In this document: piece after piece, positions 25,857 through 35,618 of the stretch
Numbering within the stretch: position 1 is the first letter of the stretch
How the letters are laid out: each line of letters opens with the position of its first letter
From: Bacteroidales bacterium
Lineage (GTDB): Bacteria; Bacteroidota; Bacteroidia; Bacteroidales; UBA3824
Reading direction: 5' to 3'
Assembly: GCA_017962175.1 (NCBI GenBank)
Contig: JAGCVU010000124.1
Span: 1 to 51,131 of the forward strand
Length of the DNA stretch: 51,131 nucleotides
Made by a program: the position numbers and the translations under genes
Notes under the pieces: model-generated
Told to the model about the DNA's origin: nothing
The model's input: only the letters and a program-made list of their open reading frames with translations
Databases searched by the model: none

Positions 25857-26723
25857 TTACGCCATTTTTACGTTCAAAGCGGTAAGCATATTGCCGTATA
25901 CCGTGTTGAGGGCAGCGAGGTTCTTGCTGAGTTTGTTAACCTCAGAAGAGTAGGTCTGTGCACCGGTAGCTGCGCCCTTGAGTTCTTTAATCATGCCCTC
26001 GAAATCAACTTCTTGAAGCTGGAGTTCGAATACTTGGTTGATAGCTTCGAGATTGCCGTTGAGGCTCTTGATGCTCTGATTGTATTGTTTGTTGCCTTCT
26101 GCAAGAGTAGTGAAGTCAATGTCGGCAGCTTTAGAGAAAGCAGCCTGAGCGCTACTCATAGCGTTGTTTACATCGTCAACAGTAGAACCAATGCCAGAGA
26201 ATGCGTTAGAAGCATTTTTCAAGCTATCGGTAGCTGTACGCAAGTTAGCTTCAAAATCTTTAGAAGCGGCAGCAGAGTTAGCTACGTCTTTCAAGTCGGT
26301 AACAGATTCGTTGAATTTTGCGAAGTTCTGACCGAGGTTCTGGAATACGTTCTTTCCAGCGCAGTCTTCAATCATTTTGTTGAGTTCAGCGAAAGCTTTA
26401 CCGTCAGAAGTAGGAGCAGATGCACCCATAAGTTTGCTCTTAGAAACTGGAGCGCCACCTTCTTCTTCCAATTCATCGGGATCGGTAAGAAGCTCAGGAT
26501 ATACGTTCTGCCAATGGTACTCTACAGGTAGCGGGTCGAATGCCGAGAATGCGAAGATGACAGCCTCAGTCAAAAGACCAATCATAAGCATTGCAGACGC
26601 ACCAGGATAGTGCTGGATTTTGAACAATGCACCAACAATAACGATGCTGGCTCCAATACCGTAAAGCTTTGCGATGAATTTTTTCCAACCCAAAGACTCG
26701 TTAAATGGTTTTTTCTTTGCCAT
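25857..26723 (-). CDS. gldL: T9SS motor protein GldL/PorL
   Basis: This 288-residue inner-membrane protein has two helices (about 18-35 and 42-62), followed by a long cytoplasmic coiled-coil region (about 95-288). Lys35 and Glu53, in or at the ends of the two helices, are candidates for the charged residues shown in other GldL proteins to matter for proton flow. The segment GWKKFIAKLYGIGASIVIVGALFKIQHYPGASAMLMIGLLTEA is diagnostic. A 369-base gap with a terminator-like hairpin separates it from gldK upstream. Confidence 0.96.
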   Translation of the reverse strand: MAKKKPFNESLGWKKFIAKLYGIGASIVIVGALFKIQHYPGASAMLMIGLLTEAVIFAFSAFDPLPVEYHWQNVYPELLTDPDELEEEGGAPVSKSKLMGASAPTSDGKAFAELNKMIEDCAGKNVFQNLGQNFAKFNESVTDLKDVANSAAASKDFEANLRTATDSLKNASNAFSGIGSTVDDVNNAMSSAQAAFSKAADIDFTTLAEGNKQYNQSIKSLNGNLEAINQVFELQLQEVDFEGMIKELKGAATGAQTYSSEVNKLSKNLAALNTVYGNMLTALNVKMA

Positions 26724-27092
26724 AATGTGTTTTTTTAAGTTAAAATTTAAATTTAATTATTGTTTATAATATTTCAAATTGCATATCTGTACCTCGAAAT
26801 TTAAGGTAGAGAATTATTCGCTAAAATTAAGCATTTTTACATTACCACGAAACATTATTTGAGTGTTTTTTTTACATTTTTTTTGAAATAAAAATCTAAA
26901 ACAACACAACAAAGTATGTACCAATAACTTAACAATTTAAAAAAAATAAAATATTTTTTTATAATCTGCTGATTATTACAAAAATCTCGCGATAATTATT
27001 TAAAAATGTCACAAAAAGCGATGCCGGATATCGTGGAATTTCAACTCCACCGAAATCCGGCATCTTAAATCTATAAGTATTATGAATAGTGT
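26724..27092. other. Intergenic region between gldK and gldL
   Basis: These 369 bases are very AT-rich and hold no credible coding frame. The part next to gldK contains the hairpin at 27014-27064. The rest has several A- and T-runs, and no -33/-7 pair that fits the consensus was found with confidence, although a promoter for gldL-gldM would be expected here. Confidence 0.6.
27014..27064 (-). terminator. Terminator-like hairpin after gldK
   Basis: A perfect 10-bp outer stem, GATGCCGGAT (27020-27029) with ATCCGGCATC (27055-27064), contains a second inner pairing GTGGA/TCCAC. On the minus strand it is followed by a five-T run. It starts 29 bases after the gldK stop codon. Confidence 0.75.
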
Positions 27093-28526
27093 TTAGTTCC
27101 AGTCTTCGCCCATAGTGCTACGTCCCATGTAAGATCTTACGCAACGGAAACCGATGTAGCTTTTTGCGGTGTCCTGATATTCGTAAGTTCTTGTGGCCAC
27201 TTGGAGGTAGTATGCAACGTCCTTCCAAGAACCGCCACGGATAACTTTGCGTTTCAATACTGGCGGGTCGTCGGCTACAGCGTTGTAGCTGTAATCGGGG
27301 TTGAGGTCGTGGGTGTATGAGTAAGCGCTTTCGTCGAATGCGTTTGAAGTCCATTCAGAAACGTTGCCTGCCATATCGTAGAGGCCGTACTCGTTGGGAG
27401 CGTAAGAAGCAACTTCGAGTGTACGGGCAGCACCGTCGTCGGCGTAACGTCCGCGTAAGGGTTTGAAGTTGGCGATAAAGCAACCAGAGTAGTTACGTGT
27501 GTAAGGACCGCCCCAAGGATACATTGAGAGAGCGAGACCGCCACGAGCGGCGTATTCCCATTCTGCCTCGGTGGGGAGACGATACTGCTCAACCATAGGC
27601 TGGTGATTGTGACGATAGTAATTATTGAGAAATTCTGTACGCCAGATGCAGAATGCGTTAGCTTGCTGCCAGGTAACACCAACTACAGGATAGTTGTCGA
27701 ATGCAGGGTGCCAGAAATATTTACGAGCCATAGGTTCGTTGTAAGAATATGTGTAGTCGCTCATCCAAACGAGAGTGTCGGGGTAAACCGGAATTCTGCC
27801 TTTCATGATGAAAGAGCGGCGGTCTTGGATGGGAACAACTTTTCCTTTTGAATCGATAACGGTGCCTTCGTATTTACCGCCTGAGAAATCTTCGTTGAAT
27901 ACGTAGCGGTTTTGTTTGAGGGCTGCTTGTTTGAGGTCTACCCATTCGTAATCGTAAACGAGTTTGCGGGTGTCGATCTCTTGAAGTTTGTTGAAACGTT
28001 CTTCTTTAATAAGGAACATTTCTTGAACGGCGTCGGCAATAGCTTGTCCTTCTTCGCCTTTGCCACGTTGCCAAACTTTGTCGCGGTTTTCCCAATTGAG
28101 CCAACAGTTTTTGGTGTCGGTGGGGTCGTATTCGGCGGGGTTAACTTTCTCTTCGTCGTAAGGAGCTACGAAGATGTTACCTTTGCCGTTGTCGCCAACG
28201 CCTGCCAAAACGCAGAGGCGCATTGCGATAGAGTCTCTAACCCACTCTACAAACTGTCTGTATTCGTTGTTGGTGATCTCGGTGTCGTCCATCCAAAATG
28301 GGTCCACCGTTACAGTCTTCGACTGGGCGGTCAGTGCGAAGGGTACGTCCTGATCGTTGGGTCCCATTGTGTAACTGCCCTGAGGAATAAAAACCATTCC
28401 GTAAGGGTCAGCCTCGGCGTATGCCGCCGGCCTGTTCTGGGCTCCTATCAGTTCGCCGTTCATTCCGCTGTTGCAACTGCTGAGTATCAACATTCCTGAT
28501 GCTGCAACTAAAAATACCTTTTTCAT
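27093..28526 (-). CDS. gldK: T9SS ring lipoprotein GldK/PorK
   Basis: This outer-membrane-attached lipoprotein of the T9SS periplasmic ring has a signal peptide ending in the lipobox LSSC with Cys18. The rest is a formylglycine-generating-enzyme/sulfatase-modifying fold: the start YGMVFIPQGSYTMGPND, then RLPTEAEWEYAARGG, GNVSEWTSNAFDE, KVIRGGSWKDVAYYLQ and the final IGFRCVRSY. The catalytic cysteines of true FGE enzymes are not in evidence, as usual for GldK, which is structural. At 477 residues it matches the family. It lies 46 bases after porP. Confidence 0.96.
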   Translation of the reverse strand: MKKVFLVAASGMLILSSCNSGMNGELIGAQNRPAAYAEADPYGMVFIPQGSYTMGPNDQDVPFALTAQSKTVTVDPFWMDDTEITNNEYRQFVEWVRDSIAMRLCVLAGVGDNGKGNIFVAPYDEEKVNPAEYDPTDTKNCWLNWENRDKVWQRGKGEEGQAIADAVQEMFLIKEERFNKLQEIDTRKLVYDYEWVDLKQAALKQNRYVFNEDFSGGKYEGTVIDSKGKVVPIQDRRSFIMKGRIPVYPDTLVWMSDYTYSYNEPMARKYFWHPAFDNYPVVGVTWQQANAFCIWRTEFLNNYYRHNHQPMVEQYRLPTEAEWEYAARGGLALSMYPWGGPYTRNYSGCFIANFKPLRGRYADDGAARTLEVASYAPNEYGLYDMAGNVSEWTSNAFDESAYSYTHDLNPDYSYNAVADDPPVLKRKVIRGGSWKDVAYYLQVATRTYEYQDTAKSYIGFRCVRSYMGRSTMGEDWN

Positions 28527-28572
28527 AATACCTTTTATTTTTGCTGATAAATATCTTTTAACTTTAAAAGCT

Positions 28573-29496
28573 CTACAAATATCTAACGCTTCTTACTTTT
28601 TGTGCTGGTTTACTTCTTTCCGGCATGAAACTGTATCCTATCATTACCTCAAACGACCCTGCGTTGGTTTTTCTGAGTTTTGAAATTCCGAATTCGTAAG
28701 CAATGCCTGCTTTGAAGTCTCCCATTATCGTAAGTCCTGCTAATACTGAAAGAGCGTCTTCGTTTCTATAAGTAACGCCGCCAAAAAACTTTTTATTGTA
28801 TAAAAAGTTAAGATTTATGTCGGCTTGCAAAGTATTGCCGTCAGACATCAAAATCACTTGCGGTGTCAAGTCAAATAACGAATTATCAAGCGGTATATTG
28901 TATGCTGCGTTAAAATAATAATGTCTTGACAAATAAGTCTGTCCGTCTTCGGAAAAATCGAGTACGGGTTCAAGCAGATGGGTAGACGATAAACCGAACG
29001 AAAGCCCGCCTATACCGTAGTATAGACCTGCACCCATATCAAATGCCATCTTGCGACATTTGCCGTTGAAAATTTGTTCTGCCTCGTCGGGAAACTGCCA
29101 TTCGCCGTTAACTGTTTTATTAAAAAGACCTCCGTCGGCGGCTATTGCGAGCATTCCCGCTCCCACCTTTATATGGTAAGCATACGCAATTTTGGCCGAA
29201 AAGTTGTTTTCAAAGCCAATTTTGTCGTTTTGTATGGTAAGTCCTACACCGCCTTGGGTTCCGGCAAAGTTTACCGGCATATCTACGCACATAATGGTAG
29301 TTTGAGGTGCTCCGTCGAGACCCGTCCATTGGTTTCGGTTGATAGCCACGGCGTTAATCATGCCTTCGGTGCCGCTGTAAGCCGGATTGTAACCGACCTG
29401 ATTGAACATGAAGAAACTAAAGTGCGGATCTTGTTGTGCTGCCGCAGTCAGTGTTATCATAGCGGTAATTACCGCCGCTGCTATTTTTCTTACCAT
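28573..29496 (-). CDS. porP: PorP/SprF family outer-membrane protein
   Basis: This 307-residue barrel protein has a signal peptide (to about residue 20, AAAQQDPHFSFFMFNQVGYNPAYSGTEG). Its opening mature segment is the hallmark of the PorP/SprF family. The gene is the first of the row porP, gldK, gldL, gldM, gldN, the same order as the por cluster of Porphyromonas gingivalis. PorP-type proteins are thought to anchor or partner T9SS components and cargo at the outer membrane. It starts 32 bases after the topA stop codon, so it may partly be read from topA. Confidence 0.93.
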   Translation of the reverse strand: MVRKIAAAVITAMITLTAAAQQDPHFSFFMFNQVGYNPAYSGTEGMINAVAINRNQWTGLDGAPQTTIMCVDMPVNFAGTQGGVGLTIQNDKIGFENNFSAKIAYAYHIKVGAGMLAIAADGGLFNKTVNGEWQFPDEAEQIFNGKCRKMAFDMGAGLYYGIGGLSFGLSSTHLLEPVLDFSEDGQTYLSRHYYFNAAYNIPLDNSLFDLTPQVILMSDGNTLQADINLNFLYNKKFFGGVTYRNEDALSVLAGLTIMGDFKAGIAYEFGISKLRKTNAGSFEVMIGYSFMPERSKPAQKVRSVRYL

Positions 29497-29528
29497 ATCT
29501 TATAGTTTTAGTGTTTTAGCAAATCATA

Positions 29529-32051
29529 TTATTTTTTGGTCGACGTGGTTTTCTTGGCGGTGGTTTTCTTCACCGTCTTTTTGGTGGTAGATTTGTCGTC
29601 TGCCCCCTCCCCTATCACCTTCATACAATCTTCTTGTGTAAGGTTTTCGGCGTCAACTGTGGTGGCAAGTTTGTAATATTTTTTCTTGTAGTATATTACA
29701 GGATGATTCCAACGGTCGCGAACTATCTTGAAATCAGCAGAGAATTCTTTGATGAGTTTCTTTTTGTCGGTTTCGGCTTTTTCGAGGATAAGTTCTATGG
29801 CGCGTTCCATTGTGATGGTAACAGGATTGTCGGTCTTTTTCAAAGAGATGAACTTTGAATTGTGACTGATAAAAGGTCCGAAACGTCCTACTGCAACAGT
29901 TACTTTTTTACCTTCGTATTCACCCAGATCTCTCGGTAGTTCAAAGAGTTTGAGTGCCTGAGCTAAAGTAATAGTTTCAACAGTTTGACCCTTGAGCAAT
30001 GCTGCATATTTGGGTTTTGGAGTATCGTTGGTTTCGCCAAGTTGAACCATCGGACCCAAACGTCCGACGCGGGCATAGATATTTTTGCCCGATTCGGGGT
30101 CAACGCCAAGCAGACGTCCGCCTTGTTCGTTGTTTAAGAGAGCAAGTGCATCTTCGAGTGTAAGGTTTTCGATATGCTGGTCTTTGGGCAGTGATGCATA
30201 AACAGGGCTGTCGTCTTTTTCGCCGAGCTGAATGATAGGTCCAAAACGTCCGATACGAGCCGAAACGGTTTTGCCGGTTTTTGGGTCAACACCAAGTACG
30301 CGTTCGCCGGTGTTGCGTTCGCCGTCTTCGATGCTCTTTTGTGTGGTAACGTGGAAAGGAGAATAAAACGAATCTATCATTTTTGCCCATTCAAGGTTGC
30401 CTTCGGCTATTTCGTCGAACTCTTTTTCTACCGAAGCGGTAAAATTGTAGTCCATTACGTTGGTAAAATGGTCGTTGAGGAAATCGGTTACCACCATGGC
30501 TATATCCGAAGAGAAAAGTTTATTCTTTTCGTAGCCGGTGTTCTCCTTTTTGGTTTTAGTGGTGATTTTGCCGTTTTTGAGAGTGAGGCAAACATAGTTG
30601 CGCTCTGTACCCTGACGGTCTTCTTTCAAAACATAACCTCTTTTTATAATAGTGGTAATAATAGGAGCATATGTAGAAGGACGACCAATACCAAGTTCTT
30701 CCAAACGTTTTACAAGACTTGCCTCGGTGTATCGTGCCGGCGGACGAGTAAAGCGTTGGTTTATCTCAATGCAGTCAAGATTCAGATTTTCAGCAGCTTT
30801 GAGCGGCGGCAAAAGTTGATTATCAGCTGTAGTTTCATCGTCGGTGCCTTCGTGATAAACTTTGAGGAAACCGTCGAATTTAACAACTTCGCCAATGGCT
30901 GTAAACTCAGCTTTGTTTTTATCGGCTTCGATTACAGCAGTGGTCTTTTCGATAACGGCATCCGACATTTGGCTGGCGATGGTACGCTTAAAAATAATGT
31001 CGTAAAGGCGTTGCTCATCATATTTCTGACTTACCACAGTGCGCATAGTGGTGGGACGGATAGCCTCGTGAGCCTCTTGTGCACCCTTGGTTTTGGTTTT
31101 GAAAGTGCGGGGATGGCTATATTTGTCGCCGTACTCTTTGGTAATAAAATCTTTGGCAGCGTTAACAGCCAACTGGCTGAGGTTAACACTGTCGGTACGC
31201 ATATATGTAATGTATCCTTCTTCGTAAAGTGTCTGCGCCAATGCCATAGTTTGACTAACAGAGAAACCGAGTTTACGGCTTGCCTCTTGTTGCAAAGTAC
31301 TTGTGGTAAAGGGCGGTGCGGGCGATTTTTTGCCGGGTTTAACGTCAACGCTCTTAACAGCGAATCCACTACCATTGCAACTATTTAAGAAGTCTTCGGC
31401 TTCTTTCTGAGTATCCAATTTGCCATTGTATTCAGCTTTGAAACTGCCATTTGGAGTAGCAAACTGAGCTATAGCCTTAAAATAATCGGAAATCTTGAAA
31501 GAAAGAATCTCACGTTCGCGCTCCACAATCAAACGCACTGCCACCGACTGCACACGTCCGGCGGATAGTCCGCTTTTAACTTTTTTCCAAAGCACTTCGC
31601 TAAGTTCAAAACCCACAAGACGGTCGAGTACGCGGCGAGCTTGCTGAGCGTTCACAAGATTGATGTCAATAGTTCGAGGATTTTTAACAGCATCCTGAAT
31701 AGCGTTTTTGGTTATCTCATGAAAAACAATACGTTTTGTAGAATCAATCGGGAGTTTTAAAACCACCGCGAGATGCCATGCAATGGCCTCCCCCTCACGG
31801 TCTTCATCGGATGCGAGCCAAACGGTATCGGCGGCCTTCACGTCTTTACGAAGTTCGGCAACAACGTGTTTTTTTTCCGGATCGATTTCGTAAACGGGTT
31901 CGTAGTTGTTGTCGAGATCCACGCCATACTTCTTTTTCGAGAGGTCGCGAATGTGTCCAAAACTTGGTTTAACAAGATAGTCGCTACCAAGCAACTTACT
32001 GATAGTCTTTGCCTTGGCAGGAGACTCCACTATTACTAAATTTTTTGCCAT
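29529..32051 (-). CDS. topA: DNA topoisomerase I
   Basis: This type IA topoisomerase relaxes negative supercoils. I set the start at ATG 32051 (MAKNLVIVESPAKAKTISKLLG, the Toprim start). The frame is open further upstream, but that sequence does not resemble the family. The protein is 839 residues. The Toprim acidic cluster is DEDREGEA, the active tyrosine is in YITYMRTDSVNLS, and RLVGFELSEVLWKKVKSGLSAGRVQSVA follows the Toprim domain. The C-terminus carries several copies of a repeat of the type LGVDPxSGKxxxARxGRxGPxxQLG instead of Cys4 zinc fingers, then a Lys/Thr-rich tail. It is divergent from mrcA. Confidence 0.96.
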   Translation of the reverse strand: MAKNLVIVESPAKAKTISKLLGSDYLVKPSFGHIRDLSKKKYGVDLDNNYEPVYEIDPEKKHVVAELRKDVKAADTVWLASDEDREGEAIAWHLAVVLKLPIDSTKRIVFHEITKNAIQDAVKNPRTIDINLVNAQQARRVLDRLVGFELSEVLWKKVKSGLSAGRVQSVAVRLIVEREREILSFKISDYFKAIAQFATPNGSFKAEYNGKLDTQKEAEDFLNSCNGSGFAVKSVDVKPGKKSPAPPFTTSTLQQEASRKLGFSVSQTMALAQTLYEEGYITYMRTDSVNLSQLAVNAAKDFITKEYGDKYSHPRTFKTKTKGAQEAHEAIRPTTMRTVVSQKYDEQRLYDIIFKRTIASQMSDAVIEKTTAVIEADKNKAEFTAIGEVVKFDGFLKVYHEGTDDETTADNQLLPPLKAAENLNLDCIEINQRFTRPPARYTEASLVKRLEELGIGRPSTYAPIITTIIKRGYVLKEDRQGTERNYVCLTLKNGKITTKTKKENTGYEKNKLFSSDIAMVVTDFLNDHFTNVMDYNFTASVEKEFDEIAEGNLEWAKMIDSFYSPFHVTTQKSIEDGERNTGERVLGVDPKTGKTVSARIGRFGPIIQLGEKDDSPVYASLPKDQHIENLTLEDALALLNNEQGGRLLGVDPESGKNIYARVGRLGPMVQLGETNDTPKPKYAALLKGQTVETITLAQALKLFELPRDLGEYEGKKVTVAVGRFGPFISHNSKFISLKKTDNPVTITMERAIELILEKAETDKKKLIKEFSADFKIVRDRWNHPVIYYKKKYYKLATTVDAENLTQEDCMKVIGEGADDKSTTKKTVKKTTAKKTTSTKK

Positions 32052-32176
32052 CTGAGTGTTGTTATTAGTTTTAAAACGGCTGTTCCGCGTATAAACAATA
32101 CGCCAATTAAATTCGGGTGCAAAATAACAAAATTTGCAAAGTACTGACAAATTTTTTTATATTTTTCATTTTTTTA

Positions 32177-32184
32177 TATATTTG
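32177..32184 (+). promoter_or_regulatory. Putative mrcA promoter, -7 box
   Basis: TATATTTG matches TAnnTTTG exactly and lies 27 bases before ATG 32212. It shows that ATG 32212, not the TTG-type start near 32134, is the true start of the PBP. The -33 region is T-rich without a clear TTTG. Confidence 0.5.
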
Positions 32185-32211
32185 CGTTTGATTTTTTTAA
32201 GGAAAAACAAG

Positions 32212-34659
32212 ATGAAACTTACCAAAAAAACACGAAGAATCATAGTTCTGCTGTGTTGGGCGGGCTTTTTAATACCAGCTATTACAGCAGGAATACTTTT
32301 AGCGCTGATTTCAGCCGAAAAAGTTGGATACATCCCCTCATTTGAGGAACTCGAAAATCCAAGCAGCAACCTCGCCTCCGAAGTGATTTCAAGCGACGGA
32401 GTACTCTTAGGAAAGTATTACAAAGAAAACCGAACCGTTATTGAGTTTCAAGACGTGTCGCCCAATGTGGTAAACGCATTGCTTGCCACCGAGGACGTCA
32501 GGTTTTACGACCACGTGGGAATCGACCTTCAAGCACTGTTCCGCGTTTTCAAAGGTTTGGTAACACGTCACTCTGCTTCGGGTGGTGGTAGTACTATCAG
32601 CCAGCAGCTTGCCAAAAACCTTTACAACATGCGCGACCACGAGCGTCCGTCGGGATTGCTCGGCAAGGTGGTAATGAAATTGCAAGAATGGGTAACTGCC
32701 CTCCGCCTTGAACGCCGCTACACCAAAGACGAAATTATGGTAATGTACCTCAACACTGTAGGTTTTGGTCACAACGCTTTTGGTATTCAGTCGGCTTCTA
32801 AAATATTTTTTGCAAAGAATCCTAACGATTTGAAACTTGAAGAGGCAGCCGTTTTGGTGGGATTATTAAAAGCTCCTACCAAATATAGCCCCAAGACCAA
32901 TCCCAAAAACTCATTCAACCGCCGCAACACCGTACTTTCGCAGATCGAAAAATATCAAAAAGACCTCAACGAAATCAACGGTTACAAAATGCTGAGCAAA
33001 GCTGAATACGATTCGCTCAAAAAGATTGAATTGGTAATTCACTACTCGCAACAAACTCACATTGAGGGTTATGCAACATATTTCCGTGAATATTTGCGTA
33101 CCACCATGACAGCAAAGAAACCCGATCGCAAAAACTACGCTCAATGGCAAAACGAACAATTCCGCGAGGATTCTACCAACTGGGCAGATAATCCGCTTTA
33201 CGGCTGGTGCAACAAAAATCAAAAACCCGACGGCACACCTTATAATATATACAACGACGGATTAAAAATTTATGTAACAATCAACTCGCGTATGCAGCAA
33301 TACGCCGAAGAAGCCGTAGAGATGCATATGGGCAAAGGTTACAAAACCGTTAGCGGTGGCAAAAACGACGCTGTGCAAGACCTTTTCAACCGCATAGAGA
33401 TGAAGCGTTTGAAAAATCCTCCGTTTAGTTGGCGATTAAACAAAAGTCAGATAGACCAGATTATGAACTCTGCTATCAAGCACACCGACCGCTGGAGAGC
33501 CGGAATTAAAGCAGGTAAGGATTCAATCGAAATAATGAAAGAATTCAACACTCCTACACAAATGACAGTGTTTACATGGCACGGCATCAAAGATACTGTG
33601 ATGTCGCCGCTTGATTCTATCAAATATTTCAAATCGTTTATACGCTGCGGTATGATGAGTATGGAACCCGGCACAGGATATGTTCGCGCATACGTGGGTG
33701 GCATCAACTATCAATTCTTTAAATACGACCACGTTTCGCTCGGTCGTCGTCAGGTAGGTTCTACTTTCAAGCCGTTTATCTACACCATGGCTATGATGCA
33801 CGGATTCCAGCCGTGTCACAAGGTGGCAAACGTGCCTTACTCATTTGAAATGCCCGCAGGTCAAGAGCCTCCTACATACACCCCCCGCTACTCGTCATCG
33901 TCGAAAGACAATCAGATGATTACAATCAAAACGGGTCTTGCATTGTCATTGAACCAAATTTCGGCTTGGGCATTGAAACAGACCTCACCCGAACAGGTTA
34001 TCAACCTTGTACGTATGTTGGGCATCACCGCTCCCATCGACCCTGTATACTCTATTTGCGTGGGTGCAGGCGAAATCAAACTTAAAGAGATGGTGGCAGC
34101 ATATTGCGGATTTGCCAACAAAGGTATGTACACATCGCCCGTTATGGTGCTCAGAATTGAGGACAAAAACGGCAACGAGATAGCATCATTTACAGCCAAA
34201 CACCAAGAAGCCATCGACGAAACCACAGCTTACAAAATGGTGGAAATGCTTCGAGGTGTGGTTCAAGGCGGTACTGCCGGACGTCTTCGTCGCGATTTTG
34301 GACTCACCAACGATATAGGCGGCAAAACCGGAACCACCAACCTCTGCGCCGACGGATGGTTTATGGGTATCACTCCTAAACTTGTTACAGGCGTTTGGGC
34401 AGGCGGTGAAGAACGCTCTATCCAATTCTCTAACGGCGAACTTGGACAAGGCTCTCGTATGGCTCTCCCCGCTTGGGGTATCTATATGAAGAAAGTATAC
34501 GACGACCCTGTACTCTCGCAGATATATTCTCGCGACGATAAGTTTGAAGCACCTGCAGGATATGATTCAAACGCAGGTTGCAACTCTGATGCAGGCTCAA
34601 ACGAAACATTAGAATCGGAGATCAACAATTCATTCTCCGAATCAATAGAAGATTATTAA
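32212..34659 (+). CDS. mrcA: Class A penicillin-binding protein 1A
   Basis: This is a bifunctional peptidoglycan glycosyltransferase/transpeptidase at the inner membrane. The 815-residue protein has a membrane anchor (about residues 12-35). The GT51 domain has ATEDVRFYDHVGID (catalytic Glu), GGSTISQQLAKNLYN and the YLNTVGFGHNAFGIQSA motif. The transpeptidase domain has Ser517 in GSTFKP, the SLNQ equivalent of SxN, and the K705-T-G box in GGKTGTTN. Numbering starts at ATG 32212. The tail is short and acidic. Confidence 0.95.
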   Translation: MKLTKKTRRIIVLLCWAGFLIPAITAGILLALISAEKVGYIPSFEELENPSSNLASEVISSDGVLLGKYYKENRTVIEFQDVSPNVVNALLATEDVRFYDHVGIDLQALFRVFKGLVTRHSASGGGSTISQQLAKNLYNMRDHERPSGLLGKVVMKLQEWVTALRLERRYTKDEIMVMYLNTVGFGHNAFGIQSASKIFFAKNPNDLKLEEAAVLVGLLKAPTKYSPKTNPKNSFNRRNTVLSQIEKYQKDLNEINGYKMLSKAEYDSLKKIELVIHYSQQTHIEGYATYFREYLRTTMTAKKPDRKNYAQWQNEQFREDSTNWADNPLYGWCNKNQKPDGTPYNIYNDGLKIYVTINSRMQQYAEEAVEMHMGKGYKTVSGGKNDAVQDLFNRIEMKRLKNPPFSWRLNKSQIDQIMNSAIKHTDRWRAGIKAGKDSIEIMKEFNTPTQMTVFTWHGIKDTVMSPLDSIKYFKSFIRCGMMSMEPGTGYVRAYVGGINYQFFKYDHVSLGRRQVGSTFKPFIYTMAMMHGFQPCHKVANVPYSFEMPAGQEPPTYTPRYSSSSKDNQMITIKTGLALSLNQISAWALKQTSPEQVINLVRMLGITAPIDPVYSICVGAGEIKLKEMVAAYCGFANKGMYTSPVMVLRIEDKNGNEIASFTAKHQEAIDETTAYKMVEMLRGVVQGGTAGRLRRDFGLTNDIGGKTGTTNLCADGWFMGITPKLVTGVWAGGEERSIQFSNGELGQGSRMALPAWGIYMKKVYDDPVLSQIYSRDDKFEAPAGYDSNAGCNSDAGSNETLESEINNSFSESIEDY

Positions 34660-34676
34660 AAATTTGTTTCCATAGT

Positions 34677-35522
34677 ATGGCACAGAAAACTCGTCCGCAC
34701 ACCTTATTATATTATATAGCGGCGGTTTTTTGTGCCTTTTTGTTTTTCACCGATTGCGTTCACAAATACGATTTTTACCTCGACCACCCAAAAGATACCA
34801 CAATAGTGATCGAAGGTATGATTACCAACGAAAACAAACGCCAAACGATTTCTGTTTCGCAAATGGCAGGTTATGCCGACAATCATCGCCAACCGATTTC
34901 AAAAGCAATGGTGGCTGTTACAGCCTCAAACGATAGTACCTACTACTACTTCGAAGATACTTTAAATCTCGGCACTTATGTATCTGAATATCCGTTTGTT
35001 GGAGTGTCAGGAAATATTTATTATCTCAACGTAAAAGTAAACGGAACCACCTACACTGCCGAAAGTAATATGCTACCGGTTTCACCTCCGGAAAAAATCA
35101 CCTTTGTTCGAAACGTAACCGGCATGATGAGCATAAAACACGTGGCAGAAAGTTTCGTTGCCGACAATCCTGCTATGTATAGATTAGATTTGGATTGGAG
35201 CGGCGTGGAGGGTTACAAAGAATACGACCCGAAACTCACCAAGGCGCGGCTCTATTACTATTCGCTTACTTCAGTAGACGTAAGTCAATTGTTTGCCCCC
35301 AAAACCGAAAAAACCGAATTTCCTGAGGGCACAATGGTAATAGAACGCAAATATTCCATCGACCGCGACTACGAACTATTTCTACGTTCGCTTTTATCAG
35401 AAACCAAATGGTGCGGCGGCTATTTCGACGAAGCCCACGGAAATCTCCACACCAATATCACCAATGGTGCCGGATTCTTTGCTGCCTGTACGGTGGCGAT
35501 TGATACGGTATATGCTAAGTAA
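34677..35522 (+). CDS. DUF4249-like putative lipoprotein
   Basis: This 281-residue protein has a hydrophobic signal segment followed by FFTDCVHKY. The cysteine at about residue 27 may be lipidated, although the lipobox is weak. The mature part begins TTIVIEGMITNENKRQTISVSQM and continues with SKAMVAVTASNDSTYYYFED and GNIYYLNVKVNGTTYTAESNMLPVSPPEKITFV. This matches the beta-sandwich start of the DUF4249 family, usually found next to TonB-dependent receptors. No receptor is adjacent here; it follows mrcA by 17 bases. Function is unknown. Confidence 0.72.
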   Translation: MAQKTRPHTLLYYIAAVFCAFLFFTDCVHKYDFYLDHPKDTTIVIEGMITNENKRQTISVSQMAGYADNHRQPISKAMVAVTASNDSTYYYFEDTLNLGTYVSEYPFVGVSGNIYYLNVKVNGTTYTAESNMLPVSPPEKITFVRNVTGMMSIKHVAESFVADNPAMYRLDLDWSGVEGYKEYDPKLTKARLYYYSLTSVDVSQLFAPKTEKTEFPEGTMVIERKYSIDRDYELFLRSLLSETKWCGGYFDEAHGNLHTNITNGAGFFAACTVAIDTVYAK

Positions 35523-35618
35523 CTAAAGCATTGACTATTTATAAGCAACAATAGTTGGTAAAATGCAAACAAAATAGTATTATTGCAAATTCTATAATAT
35601 AATTTAAAACAAAGCAAC

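Noticed and set aside
30339..31388. A 349-codon open frame on the plus strand
   Set aside because: It lies fully antisense to topA, whose motifs are intact. The translated sequence is rich in Phe, Cys and Val as expected from an antisense shadow, and it has no recognisable domain.
32134..32211. Longer N-terminus for the class A PBP
   Set aside because: These codons cross the TATATTTG promoter box at 32177-32184 and add a second hydrophobic stretch not typical of the family.
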